64,000 nucleotides of DNA, from positions 1 through 64,000 of the forward strand of contig CACZAD010000005.1 of the NCBI GenBank assembly GCA_902779055.1, given 5' to 3'. Made by a program: the position numbers and the translations under genes. This stretch comes from Fibrobacter succinogenes (lineage in GTDB: Bacteria > Fibrobacterota > Fibrobacteria > Fibrobacterales > Fibrobacteraceae). Below the pieces are notes generated by a model. The model did not search any database. It was not told the origin of the DNA and saw only the letters and a list, made by a program, of their open reading frames with translations. Numbering within the stretch: position 1 is the stretch's first letter; every line of letters begins with the position of its first letter. Shown one piece after another: positions 25,254 to 35,300 of this stretch.

Positions 25254-27495
25254 AAAAGCATTTCTCGTCTCGGTGGCGATTTCGGCCTCCGCTTATGTGG
25301 CGCCTGCGCTGGCGGCTCATTCCGTTGATGAGTCCCTTTTGGGGGCTATGACGCTTGAACCGGATTCGTTGCAGGCCAAGAAGGTAAAGTCCGTTCTTTA
25401 CCTGGGCGGTGGCGAACATTCTCCCTGGTTTGATCTTGGGGCTTTGTATGCTATCGAGGAATACAAGATTCCTGTCGATTCTATCGTGGCGACTTCGTGG
25501 GGTGCCTGGATGGGTGCCCTGTGGTCGCTCGGAGTCTCGATTGACGATATGCAGCGACTGATGCTGGATTCGGCTATTGCCGATTTTGTGGGCGTGAATT
25601 CGATAAATGCCAAAACGGAACACGATGCGTTTGGGATTCCGGTTTCGGTGGAGGGCGTTCCTTCGCTCCGTGAGCGATTCTCGTTCTATGCGGATACGGC
25701 AGGGAATGTGTACCGCAGCATGCACGCGCTTGTTCCCGATACGGCTTCCATAGTGCGTTCCTTGGCGCGCCTCCGCTTCGAGGAGTCTCTTTACCGCCAG
25801 CATGGATCCTTCCAGATCCCCTTTACGCTCCAGACCTGCGATAGCGTCATTGAAAACCCGACGCTTGCCGATGTCATCGCTTCGCTTCCGTTGCCTGGGA
25901 ACGAACAGTCCGGTGAACTGTGCCCGTATCTTGCCTTGCCCGCAGCCCGTAAATCCACAGAATTGCCGCTCATTGTCGTTGCCGATCCGGTCCGTTACGA
26001 ACCCGAAGGGAATGCGGAAATCCGCACGCTCAAGAAAAACGCCTTGTCGCAGTTGAGTGCCGATCTGGGTGTGATTATAAGGACGCATTCGATTCGCGAA
26101 AAATCGCGCAAGTCGATGATCCAGGCGGGTTTCTCGGCGGTGGAGCATAGCCTCCGCAACATGACGCTTTTGATGGCTCGCCGTACGGATTACTCCGAAA
26201 AGCAAAAGTCCGAAGCCTGGTTCCAGTTCAATCCGAAGTTCGATAGCCTTTCGTCTGAATTCCACTCGGCGGTGTCCTCTTACTGGAATCCCAAGGATAC
26301 CGGCTTTGCGGCTCCTGCGAACTTTGCGTATGCCGTGACGGCTAAGGCGCATTATGACTCTGTTTCGTTCAATATGCAGCCCGATGGCGACCTGCTGATC
26401 GATGTGGGTGTTCACCCGACGGTCGATGTGGCCGCAGGTGGCTTTGGCTCGAACGTCATTGGCGCAAATGCTTATGGCGAAGTTTCGCTCCACTATGTGA
26501 ACCAGATGGAAATATTCCTCAAGCTTGCCGGTTTTGCAGGCTTGTCGTCGTACGGGTTCCGCCCGCGTTTGGAAGTCTCGAACCTCATCAGCCATCGATG
26601 GTCGTTCAACTTTGGCTATGACCTGATGAAGCTCCGCTACTTGAAGACGTTCGAAAACGACAACACTCCGGAACGCAACCGCTTCAAGTACGAAATGCGC
26701 AATGACCTGTTCTTGTCGGCGAGGTACGCCATAGACGAATTGCAGTCTGTCGAAGTCAAGTTCCTCTTTGGCAATCGTGAGTTCGACTTGACCGAAGGCG
26801 CCGTGCCGGTCGAGGAGGATTTCGAGGACGATGACGTGTTCGTCAATACGAGCCGCAATTACGAGACGACTCCTGTGACGCAGACGGTTCGTTATTCGCT
26901 GCTGAAGGGCGAGGACGATCCGTGGTTTGCCTCGAATGGTTTTGCGGCTAGCGCTAGCGTCGGTATGAACCTCGTTGGTTACGGATTCCACCAGAGAGGC
27001 CCGATTTATGGGGTTTACGACTTGGATGGCCGCTTCTCTTACTCTCCGTCAAAGAGCGCTTCTGTGACGGTGGGTGCCGCCGCAGGCTTTGACGCTTACC
27101 GCGATGGGCATTTCAAGTTCCCGAAGAACTTCGATAACGTGGCGATGGAAGACCGTTTCCGCCAGCACGTGAATGCGACGCCGTGGTCTCAGGACTGGCT
27201 GGATCCGGAACTCTCGACGCACGGCTATGCGCTTTTGCGCGTGAATGGCGGTGTGCATCGCTATGGGTTGGGGCTGTGGCTCTCGTTTGCGTATTTCCAC
27301 GACTTCGAGGACAAAAAGACCGCAAGGCTCGAAATCAATAAGTTCGTGTTTGAACCAGCACTGCGCTACAAGTACCGCTCGTTCAGCGTTTACGCCGGGA
27401 TGAACCGCGTCGTGGATACGGAAACCTTCGGCGATTTGAAACGCATAAAAAATTACCGATACTTTATCCGTATCGGCGATTGCAACTTATTTTAA
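25225..27495 (+). CDS. Patatin-like protein with C-terminal beta-barrel (type Vd-like)
   Basis: A 756-residue exported protein. The signal peptide ends near ALAAH. The patatin-like domain (residues 45-350) has a glycine-rich oxyanion loop (LYLGGGEHSPWFDLGALYAIEE in two parts) and a nucleophile serine in ATSWGAWMG. I cannot find the DGG/DGA aspartate motif at its usual place, so the catalytic dyad may be incomplete. From about residue 380 the sequence changes to alternating aromatic strands and ends in phenylalanine, as in outer membrane barrels; PlpD of Pseudomonas has this patatin-barrel order. It overlaps the upstream gene by 29 bases. The start at 25225 is a choice among several. Confidence 0.8.
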   Translation: MFPIPLGWLKKAFLVSVAISASAYVAPALAAHSVDESLLGAMTLEPDSLQAKKVKSVLYLGGGEHSPWFDLGALYAIEEYKIPVDSIVATSWGAWMGALWSLGVSIDDMQRLMLDSAIADFVGVNSINAKTEHDAFGIPVSVEGVPSLRERFSFYADTAGNVYRSMHALVPDTASIVRSLARLRFEESLYRQHGSFQIPFTLQTCDSVIENPTLADVIASLPLPGNEQSGELCPYLALPAARKSTELPLIVVADPVRYEPEGNAEIRTLKKNALSQLSADLGVIIRTHSIREKSRKSMIQAGFSAVEHSLRNMTLLMARRTDYSEKQKSEAWFQFNPKFDSLSSEFHSAVSSYWNPKDTGFAAPANFAYAVTAKAHYDSVSFNMQPDGDLLIDVGVHPTVDVAAGGFGSNVIGANAYGEVSLHYVNQMEIFLKLAGFAGLSSYGFRPRLEVSNLISHRWSFNFGYDLMKLRYLKTFENDNTPERNRFKYEMRNDLFLSARYAIDELQSVEVKFLFGNREFDLTEGAVPVEEDFEDDDVFVNTSRNYETTPVTQTVRYSLLKGEDDPWFASNGFAASASVGMNLVGYGFHQRGPIYGVYDLDGRFSYSPSKSASVTVGAAAGFDAYRDGHFKFPKNFDNVAMEDRFRQHVNATPWSQDWLDPELSTHGYALLRVNGGVHRYGLGLWLSFAYFHDFEDKKTARLEINKFVFEPALRYKYRSFSVYAGMNRVVDTETFGDLKRIKNYRYFIRIGDCNLF

Positions 27496-27592
27496 TTAGG
27501 AATTTGGAGTGCGGAATTAGGAATTGAAATAATCGCGGCGAAGCCGCCTAACTAAATCTTCCTACTTCCTACTAACCACTGTGGCTTTGCCG

Positions 27593-28606
27593 CTACTTCT
27601 TCTCGCCGCGGTTCTTGGCGGCGACATCCTTGTACTTGTTGTGGTCGGCGAGGTTCGTGCTAAAGAAATGCGTGTGCGAACCGTCGTCCTTTGCGACAAA
27701 GTAAAGCGCTTCGGTCTTGGCGGGGAAGAGCGCTGCTTCGATGGCCTTGCGACCCGGATTCGAGATCGGTCCCGGCATGAGCCCTGCAAACTTGCGGGTA
27801 TTGTACGGGTTGTCGCTGTTCAACTGGCTCTTGTAGATGGGGCCCGTCAAGTTCCTGAAAATGAATCGTACCGTCGGGTCTGCTCCGAGCGGCATGCCGA
27901 TGCGGAGGCGGTTATGGAACACGCCTGCAATCAGCGGACGTTCTTCCGGGATGCCCGTTTCTTCTTCGACGACGCTCGCGAGCGTCAACACGCGGTGCCA
28001 GTTGCCAAGAGTTTCCCACATCGAACCCTTGCGTTCCTTGAACTCGTCACGCAGCTTGAGGTTTGCGGCGACCATCTGGCGCAGTATGGATTCTTCGTCG
28101 GAGTTGATGGCGAAGGGGTAAGTGTCCGGTAAGAGGTAGCCTTCGAGCGACTTAGCCTCGATGCCGAGGGAGTGGGCGAACTGCGGGTCCTGGACGAGTT
28201 TGTTCCAACGGTTCGTGTCGAGATCCGGGAAGCTCTTCTTGATGTAGGCGGGGATTTCCCACGAAGCGCGACCTTCGGGAATCGTCACCTTGCGGACGGC
28301 GCTCTTGCCGCTCTGGAATAGCGTGGCGAGTTCTTCGAGCGTCTGGTGGGCCGGAACCTCGTACCACCCCGCCTTGAGGGACGGTTTGTTCATTTTACAC
28401 CAGAGGGTGTAGGCGAGTTCGTCGGTCCAGACCCCCTTTTCTTGTAAAATTTGTAAAACTTTTGTGGGGGAACTTCCCTTTGGAATCTCCAAAATGACGG
28501 TATTTTCGTTGAGTGAAACGGCGCTCAACCGTTGATTTACGTGGAAATACGCAAAAACAGCGATTAAAGCGAGGGTAATAGCGAGAATTGCAAAAATCTT
28601 CTTCAT
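27593..28606 (-). CDS. mltG: Endolytic murein transglycosylase MltG
   Basis: Cleaves nascent peptidoglycan strands at the inner membrane and so limits glycan length. It has one N-terminal membrane anchor (residues 4-20), a LysM-like segment (VILEIPKGSSPTKVLQILQE) and the YceG catalytic domain with LEGYLLPDTY, ASVVEEET (catalytic glutamate near residue 214), VFHNRL, GMPLGADPTV and GPISNPG. Its 337 residues are usual for the family. TAAATTTT stands six bases before the ATG with no ribosome-binding site, so it may be leaderless. It converges with the patatin gene; the 97 bases between hold a short GCGGC/GCCGC hairpin. Confidence 0.95.
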   Translation of the reverse strand: MKKIFAILAITLALIAVFAYFHVNQRLSAVSLNENTVILEIPKGSSPTKVLQILQEKGVWTDELAYTLWCKMNKPSLKAGWYEVPAHQTLEELATLFQSGKSAVRKVTIPEGRASWEIPAYIKKSFPDLDTNRWNKLVQDPQFAHSLGIEAKSLEGYLLPDTYPFAINSDEESILRQMVAANLKLRDEFKERKGSMWETLGNWHRVLTLASVVEEETGIPEERPLIAGVFHNRLRIGMPLGADPTVRFIFRNLTGPIYKSQLNSDNPYNTRKFAGLMPGPISNPGRKAIEAALFPAKTEALYFVAKDDGSHTHFFSTNLADHNKYKDVAAKNRGEKK

Positions 28607-28702
28607 TGAGTAAAAATTTAAAAGAAATTACAACGGATTGGCAAAATAAAAGGTATATTCGTATAGCATTGTTGAATATTTCCCTTGTTTTGAGGATTCG
28701 CT

Positions 28703-29146
28703 ATGAAAATGATGAAAAAAATTATGTTTATCGCCTTCGCTTTGCTGGTTGCATCTTCCTTTGCTGCCAAGAAGGTCAAGTCTAAGCTCGGCGATGTGGA
28801 ACTCACCAAAGAAAGAGATGGTGGCTCCGTAGTCTGCACTGCTGGCTTTAACGACGAACTTACCGTCTTGAAGGAAGCCGATACCGAAGTCCTCGTGAAG
28901 GGTAGCTGCGGTCAGGGCTGGGTCCCGAAGTCCAAGATCGAATACGTCGCACAGAAGGCTGGCGATAAGTCCATGAAGTTGGAAGACGTGGACATTGTGG
29001 GCTGGCTCGATAACCCGAGCGCCGTGTTCGTGTTGGAAAACGACGACATCGACTTTGACGGTGTGAACATCGACCGTGACTTCAAGGAATACCTCCAGCA
29101 CACGATGGACCGTGAACAGATCGAAATGCACAACAACGAAAACTAA
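28703..29146 (+). CDS. Small secreted protein, SH3-like
   Basis: A 147-residue protein with a cleavable signal peptide (KKIMFIAFALLVASSFAA). Residues 25-85 (GDVELTKERDGGSVVCTAGF through VLKEADTEVLVKGSCGQGWV) resemble a bacterial SH3 fold with two cysteines that could form a disulphide. The C-terminal half is very acidic (NDDIDFDGVNIDRDF). I do not recognise the family; a periplasmic, cell-wall-related binding role would fit an SH3-like fold. It is divergent from mltG and has its own terminator. Confidence 0.75.
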   Translation: MKMMKKIMFIAFALLVASSFAAKKVKSKLGDVELTKERDGGSVVCTAGFNDELTVLKEADTEVLVKGSCGQGWVPKSKIEYVAQKAGDKSMKLEDVDIVGWLDNPSAVFVLENDDIDFDGVNIDRDFKEYLQHTMDREQIEMHNNEN

Positions 29147-29174
29147 TTGTTGAACTTGTTGCCTGCGTAAAAAG

Positions 29175-29199
29175 ACCCGCGCCAAACGCGGGTTTTTTG
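29175..29199 (+). terminator. Intrinsic terminator
   Basis: ACCCGCG, loop CCAAA, CGCGGGT, then TTTTTT; it follows the small secreted protein gene. Confidence 0.9.
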
Positions 29200-29259
29200 T
29201 TGTATTGTGTAAATATTTGCCGTAAAAGTGGTCGTTTTTTCTCTTTCACGTTGTAACTG

Positions 29260-29270
29260 TATTGTGAAAA
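29260..29270 (+). promoter_or_regulatory. TATTGTGAAAA element before the giant repeat protein
   Basis: The same 11-mer that marks the promoter regions of the three cassettes. Here it lies next to a TACATTTG box (about 29276-29283) and about 110 bases before the start codon of the giant gene. Confidence 0.45.
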
Positions 29271-29379
29271 AATAATTACATTTGCGTCGCAAAAAATGAG
29301 CTTTAAAATAAGCTTTTTACGTGATTCTCGCTGATTGAAAGGCTAGATGAAGAGAATTAATCAAGGAGATGCTAAATCT

Positions 29380-32300
29380 ATGAATCTGGTTAGCAAAATA
29401 GTTGCGGTATGGACTGTATGGATTGGCGTGGCTTTTGCAGCGCCGGCTATTTGGGATGGTTCTGCGGATGTCTCTTGGTATGAATCAAGCGCTCAGAACT
29501 ATAACCTCACTACTGCAGAACAGTTAGCAGGCCTTGCAAAGTTGGTGAATGAAGGAACCTCGGATTTTAGTGGCAAGACGATCACTCTTGGTGCGGATAT
29601 CTTTTTGAATGATACGGCGGGAGCTGGTGCTGGTACATGGGCAAGTATTGCAAGGCGGTCGTGGACTCCGATTGGAACAAGCGCTTACCCGTTTAAAGGG
29701 GAATTTGATGGTTTGGCCGGTAAGAAGAATCGTAGAATATACGGCTTGTATTATAACGATGCTACGAGCTATGTAGGTCTTTTTGGCTATACGAACGGAG
29801 TGACTATCAGCAATATTGATTTGTTGGTGGGGCGTGTGACTGCGGACAATAGTGTTGGTGCTTTGGTGGGGTACGCACTATCGGGAACGATAACCAATGT
29901 TCATAGCGAGATCAAGGTAACTGGTAAAAATCGTGTAGGCGGTCTTGTTGGTTATTGTTCTGGTGGAATCTCTAGATCATCGGTGAAAGAAAATGTAGTT
30001 GGGCAGGATTCTGTTGGCGGATTAGTTGGTTTCATTTCTGGGAATATTTCTGGAACGGAAAAAGCGAATAGCTCTTTTGTTGGCAATGTAAATGGTCGTA
30101 TGTATGTTGGCGGTTTGGCTGGTCGTAGTGGGACTATATCGTATTCATATGTAGAAGGCCGTGTTGAGGGTGATTCTAGCTATGTTGGTGGCTTGGCTGG
30201 GTATGGGGCTGGCGTATCGCAATCATATGTTAATGGACCTGTTAAGGGAAAATCGAACTATGTAGGTGGGCTTGCTGGTTATGCAACATCTTCTATATCG
30301 AAGTCATATCATGAGGGCGATGTTTCTTCGTCAAGAAGCTATGTCGGTGGTTTGGCGGGACGTTCAGCTTCGATATTGGAATCGTATGCGAAAGGAAGCG
30401 TTGAAGGCGATTCTAGTTATGTTGGCGGCTTGGCTGGATATGCAAGCAGCGTATCGCAGTCGTATGTTAATGGGCCTGTTAAGGGTAAGTTGAATTATGT
30501 AGGTGGTCTTGTCGGTTTTGCAACATCGTCAGTGACAGATTCGCATTATGAAGGTGATGTATCCACTTTGGGAAATTATGTGGGTGGCTTGATTGGAGCT
30601 TCATTCTCTTCTTATAGCGGAACTTCTGCACAGACATATGTGGTTGTCAAGAATTCGTATTCTGTAGCAAATGTTCAAGGTGCGAATTATGTCGGTGGCG
30701 TGATTGGCCTAGATTCGATATATAAAAATTCTAGTGGTTCAACTTTGGTTCGTCGAAATATTTTGAAAGCAAGTTCTCAAGGAAAAATTGAAGGAAAAAA
30801 TTATGTTGGCGGTGTTGTTGGAAGAATGAATCGTGCTGGCTCCACTTCTTATATTCATTCTAAAATAGATTCCAGTTGGCATACTGACGGAATTGTTAAT
30901 GGAATGGGTTATGTCGGTGGCGTTGCTGGTTCTATTTACGATACTTTGTCACATTCATATTCTAAGGGAAGTGTGACAGGGGATGGAAGCTATATAGGAG
31001 GTCTTGTTGGGTCTGGAGCCTCTATATTGCAGTCATATGTTGAGGGTGCTGTTGCTGGAAAATCGAGTTATGTCGGTGGTGTTGCTGGTTCTGCTGGAAT
31101 GGTCGACTCTAGTTATCATATAAAGGGAAATGTTGAGGGTGCTGGTTATGTAGGAGGTCTTGTAGGAAAAGCGACTTCTATGGTGTCTGCTTCATATTCG
31201 GAAGGTGATGTTTCTGGTACTGGAAGTTATGTTGGTGGTTTGCTGGGTTATGCCTCTAATGCTGTGACGAGCTCGTATTCTATGGGGAATGTAACTGGCT
31301 CAGGTAGTTATGTTGGAGGTCTTGTAGGGAGTGGTAATTTGATATCGAAATCGTATGCTGAAGGTATTGTTAGCGGAAATGCAGCTTATGTTGGTGGTTT
31401 GGCAGGATATGCGGGAAGCGTGTCGCAGTCGTATGCTAATGGACCTGTTACGGGAAAAACAAATTATGTAGGTGGTCTTATTGGCTATGCCACATCGTCG
31501 GTGACAGATTCTCATTATGAAGGTGATGTATCCACTTTGGGAAATTATGTGGGTGGCTTGGTTGGCATTTCATTCACTTCTTTTAGCGGAACTTCTGCAC
31601 AGACATATGTGGTTGTCAAGAATTCGTATTCTGTAGCAAATGTTCAAGGTGAGGATTATGTTGGTGGCGTGATTGGCCTAGATTCGATATATAGAAGTTC
31701 TAGTGGTTCGAAATATGTTCGTCGAAATATATTGAAAGCTGGTTCTCAAGGAAAAGTGGTAGGAAATAATTACGTTGGCGGTGTTGTAGGACGAATGAAT
31801 CGAGCTGGTTCTTCCACTTCTTATATACGTTCTATAATAGATTCCTGTTGGCATACTGATGGCGTTGTTAGTGGATTGGGATATGTCGGTGGTGTTGCTG
31901 GTTCTATTTATGATACTTTGTCACATTCATATTCTAGGGGAAACGTGACGGGGGGTGGAAGCTATGTAGGAGGTATTGTTGGAAATGGAACTTCATTGTC
32001 CTATTCGTATTCTAAGGGTGATGTAACAGGGAGTGGCTATGTAGGCGGTCTTATTGGGTATGGAACTTCGATATTGCAGTCGTATGCAGAAGGCTCTATT
32101 GTTGGACAAAAGGATTATGTCGGTGGCGTTGCTGGTTATGCTGGTAAGGTCGATTCTAGTTATCATGTAAAGGGAAATGTTGAAGGAGCTGCTTATGTAG
32201 GGGGACTTGTTGGAAAAGAAACTTCTACGGTAACAGTTTCGTATTCAGAGGGTGATGTCTCTGGTTCTGGGAATTATGTGGGTGGCTTGTTGGGATTAAC

Positions 32301-35300
32301 TAGTTATGCTGTAAAGAATTCCTATTCTAAGGGAAATGTGACAGGGGGTGGATATTATGTAGGCGGTCTTATCGGATCTGGTTCTTCGATATCTCAGTCG
32401 TATGCAGAAGGCTCTGTTGCTGGAAAAAAGGATTATGTCGGTGGCGTTGCTGGTTCTGCGGGAAAGGTGGATACCTGTTATCATACTGGCGGAAACATTG
32501 AAGGTGCTGGCTATGTAGGTGGTCTTGCTGGAAACGGAGGCTCTACAGTGACGGCTTCGTATTCAGAGGGTGATGTTTCTGGTACAGGAAGTTATGTGGG
32601 TGGCTTGTTGGGTAATACCTCTAGTGCTGTGATAAATTCCCACTCGAAGGGAAATGTAACGGGATCCGTTCGTTATATAGGGGGTCTTGTTGGAAGAGGT
32701 TCTTCTATATCACAGTCTTTTACGGAAGGCTCTGTAAAAGGTGAGGCTAACTATGTTGGCGGTCTTGCGGGTTATGCGTCTTCTGCAATAACGGAATCTC
32801 ATTTTGTGGGTAATGTATCTGGTCTTGATTCTGTTGGTGGCCTTGCGGGTTATGCTGGGAAAAACCGTAATTCTTACGCAAAAGCGGACTATGTTAAGGG
32901 ACGTAATGTTGTTGGTGGTATAGTTGGATTAGGTGTAGATTCTATCGATGTCTCGTATTTTATCGGAGATTCTGTAACAGGTATTTATCAAGTGGGTGGG
33001 TTGGCTGGTTATGCCAAGTCTGCTGTTGATAGTTCTTATTCTACGGCGAACGTTAAAGGTGACGATAATGTTGGCGGCCTTGTAGGTAGTGCTTATGGAG
33101 ATGTTTCGAATTCTTATGCCATAGGTAATGTTGATGGAGATGAAAATAATTCCAGTGCAGGTAATGATAATTTGGGTGGTCTCGTTGGCTATCAATATGG
33201 TGGATCTATAAGTAAATCCATGGCCTTGGGTAATATTTCTGGAACCACAAAGTTGGGTGGCTTGGTAGGTCGTTTTGATGGAACATCGATTTCTCAATCT
33301 TATGCAAATGGTAATGTTACAGGCCATTACTATGGTGATCCCGCAGATGAAGTTGGTAATTATTATATCGGCGGCCTTGTTGGTTTTGCTAAAGGGGCTG
33401 TAGAAGAAACCTATTCCAGTGGCGTTGTCAAAGGAATGGACGAAGATCCTGTCTATACGGGATGTATGGTTGGCTATGTGAATGGATCTTTAACGGTTAA
33501 AAAATCGTATTATGATAAGTCTAAGTGTAATCTTGGAATTGACGGTGGTGTAGGTTCTGTCTCGTTAACGGGAAATCCTGATAAGACAACGGCGGAAATG
33601 AAAACTCTGTCGACCTTTGAAGATTGGGACTTTGTTGATACATGGAAGATGTTGAAGGATTCTTACCCGTATTTGCAGATTTATTCTAATTCTTTTGTAA
33701 ATGCTGTTGTTACGACCGAGTCTCTTGAAGGCTTTGCTTATGACGGAACTGCAAAGACTCCGTTGGTAACCTCGGTTACGCTTTTCGGTGAAACTTTGGC
33801 GTATGAAACTGAATATACGATTGCTTATGAAAATAATGTGAATGCTGGTGTTGCATCCATTAATATTTGTGGCGTTAAACCTTATAGCGGCTGCAAAATT
33901 GTCGATTTCGAAATCGCTGGTATTGCCGTGCAACCTTCAATTGCAACGATTGCTGATGTTGTGTATACAGGTGAAGCCTTGACTCCGGAAGTCTTGGTTT
34001 ATAATGGAGAGTCCCTGCTGCCTGCATCAGATTATACTGTTGAATATGCAAATAATATAAATGTGGGTACGGCTTCTGTTTTCGTGAAAATGAAAGGAAA
34101 CTATAGCGGAAAGGCTTCAACGATATTCCAAATTAAAAAGGCAACGCCTGTTATTGTACAAAATCCAAAGGCAAATGATGTCATATTTGGAGAAACTTTG
34201 GCTTCGTCGATTCTTTCGGGTGGTAAAGCTAATGTTGAAGGCGAATTTGTGTGGAAAACGCCTAGCTTAAAACCGTCTTTGCAGAATGATGGCTATGCGG
34301 TTGTTTTTGTTCCGACAGACGCCCGGAATTATACGACTTCTGCAGAAATTGTGATTCCTGTTAAAGTCTTGGATATGGTGTATGTTGCCGTTCATGCAAA
34401 TGGTCTGACTATTGATAGTACCGTTGTTGAAAAGGGGACTAGTTATGTGCTGCCCAAGGCTTCTGTTATTACCGGTTATGATTTTGTGGGCTTCTACAAA
34501 GGAACATCTTTAATTGGAAAGGCCGGGGATGTAGTCGAAATAACTGAAAATACAGATATTGATGCTGTTTATCAGGTGCAAAAGTACATAGTGACTTTTA
34601 TGAATGGAAATGTACAATTGCAGTCCGGAGAGGTTTCTTACGGAGAAATGCCCAAATATACGGGTGATGCTCCTACAAAAACTGCATCGGCTAAATATAC
34701 GTATTCGTTCAAGAGTTGGACCCCTGCAATTACAGCTGTAACAAGTGCGGCTACCTATACAGCATTGTTTGACAGTACGTTGCGTTCATATGACATTACA
34801 TTCAAGAATGGATCAACGGTATTGCAGTCTAGCAGTGTTTCGTATGGTACTAAGCCTAGTTATAGTGGCAGCACGCCAACGAAAGCATCAACGGCTCAAT
34901 ATACATATAAATTCAAGAGCTGGAATCCGACGATTGCAACGGTAACAGGTGCTGCAACGTATACAGCATTGTTTGACAGTACATTGCGTACATATACTAT
35001 TACGTTCAAGAACGGAACAAAGACTTTGCAGACAAGCACTGTCTCGTATGGTACTAAGCCTAGTTATAGTGGCAGCACGCCAACGAAGTCGACGACGACT
35101 CAATATACATATACATTCAAGAGCTGGGAGCCGACAATTGCAACGGTAACAGGTGCTGCAACTTATACAGCATTGTTTGACAGCACGTTGCGTACATATA
35201 GCATTACATTCAAAAATGGAACAACGACGTTGCAAACGGGATATGTTGCGTATGGTGCCGAACCTAGTTATGCAGGGGATACGCCGACAAAGACGTCTTC

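Noticed and set aside
25240..26991. A 583-codon open frame opposite the patatin-barrel gene
   Set aside because: It has arginine- and histidine-rich nonsense composition and lies wholly within a convincing gene on the other strand.
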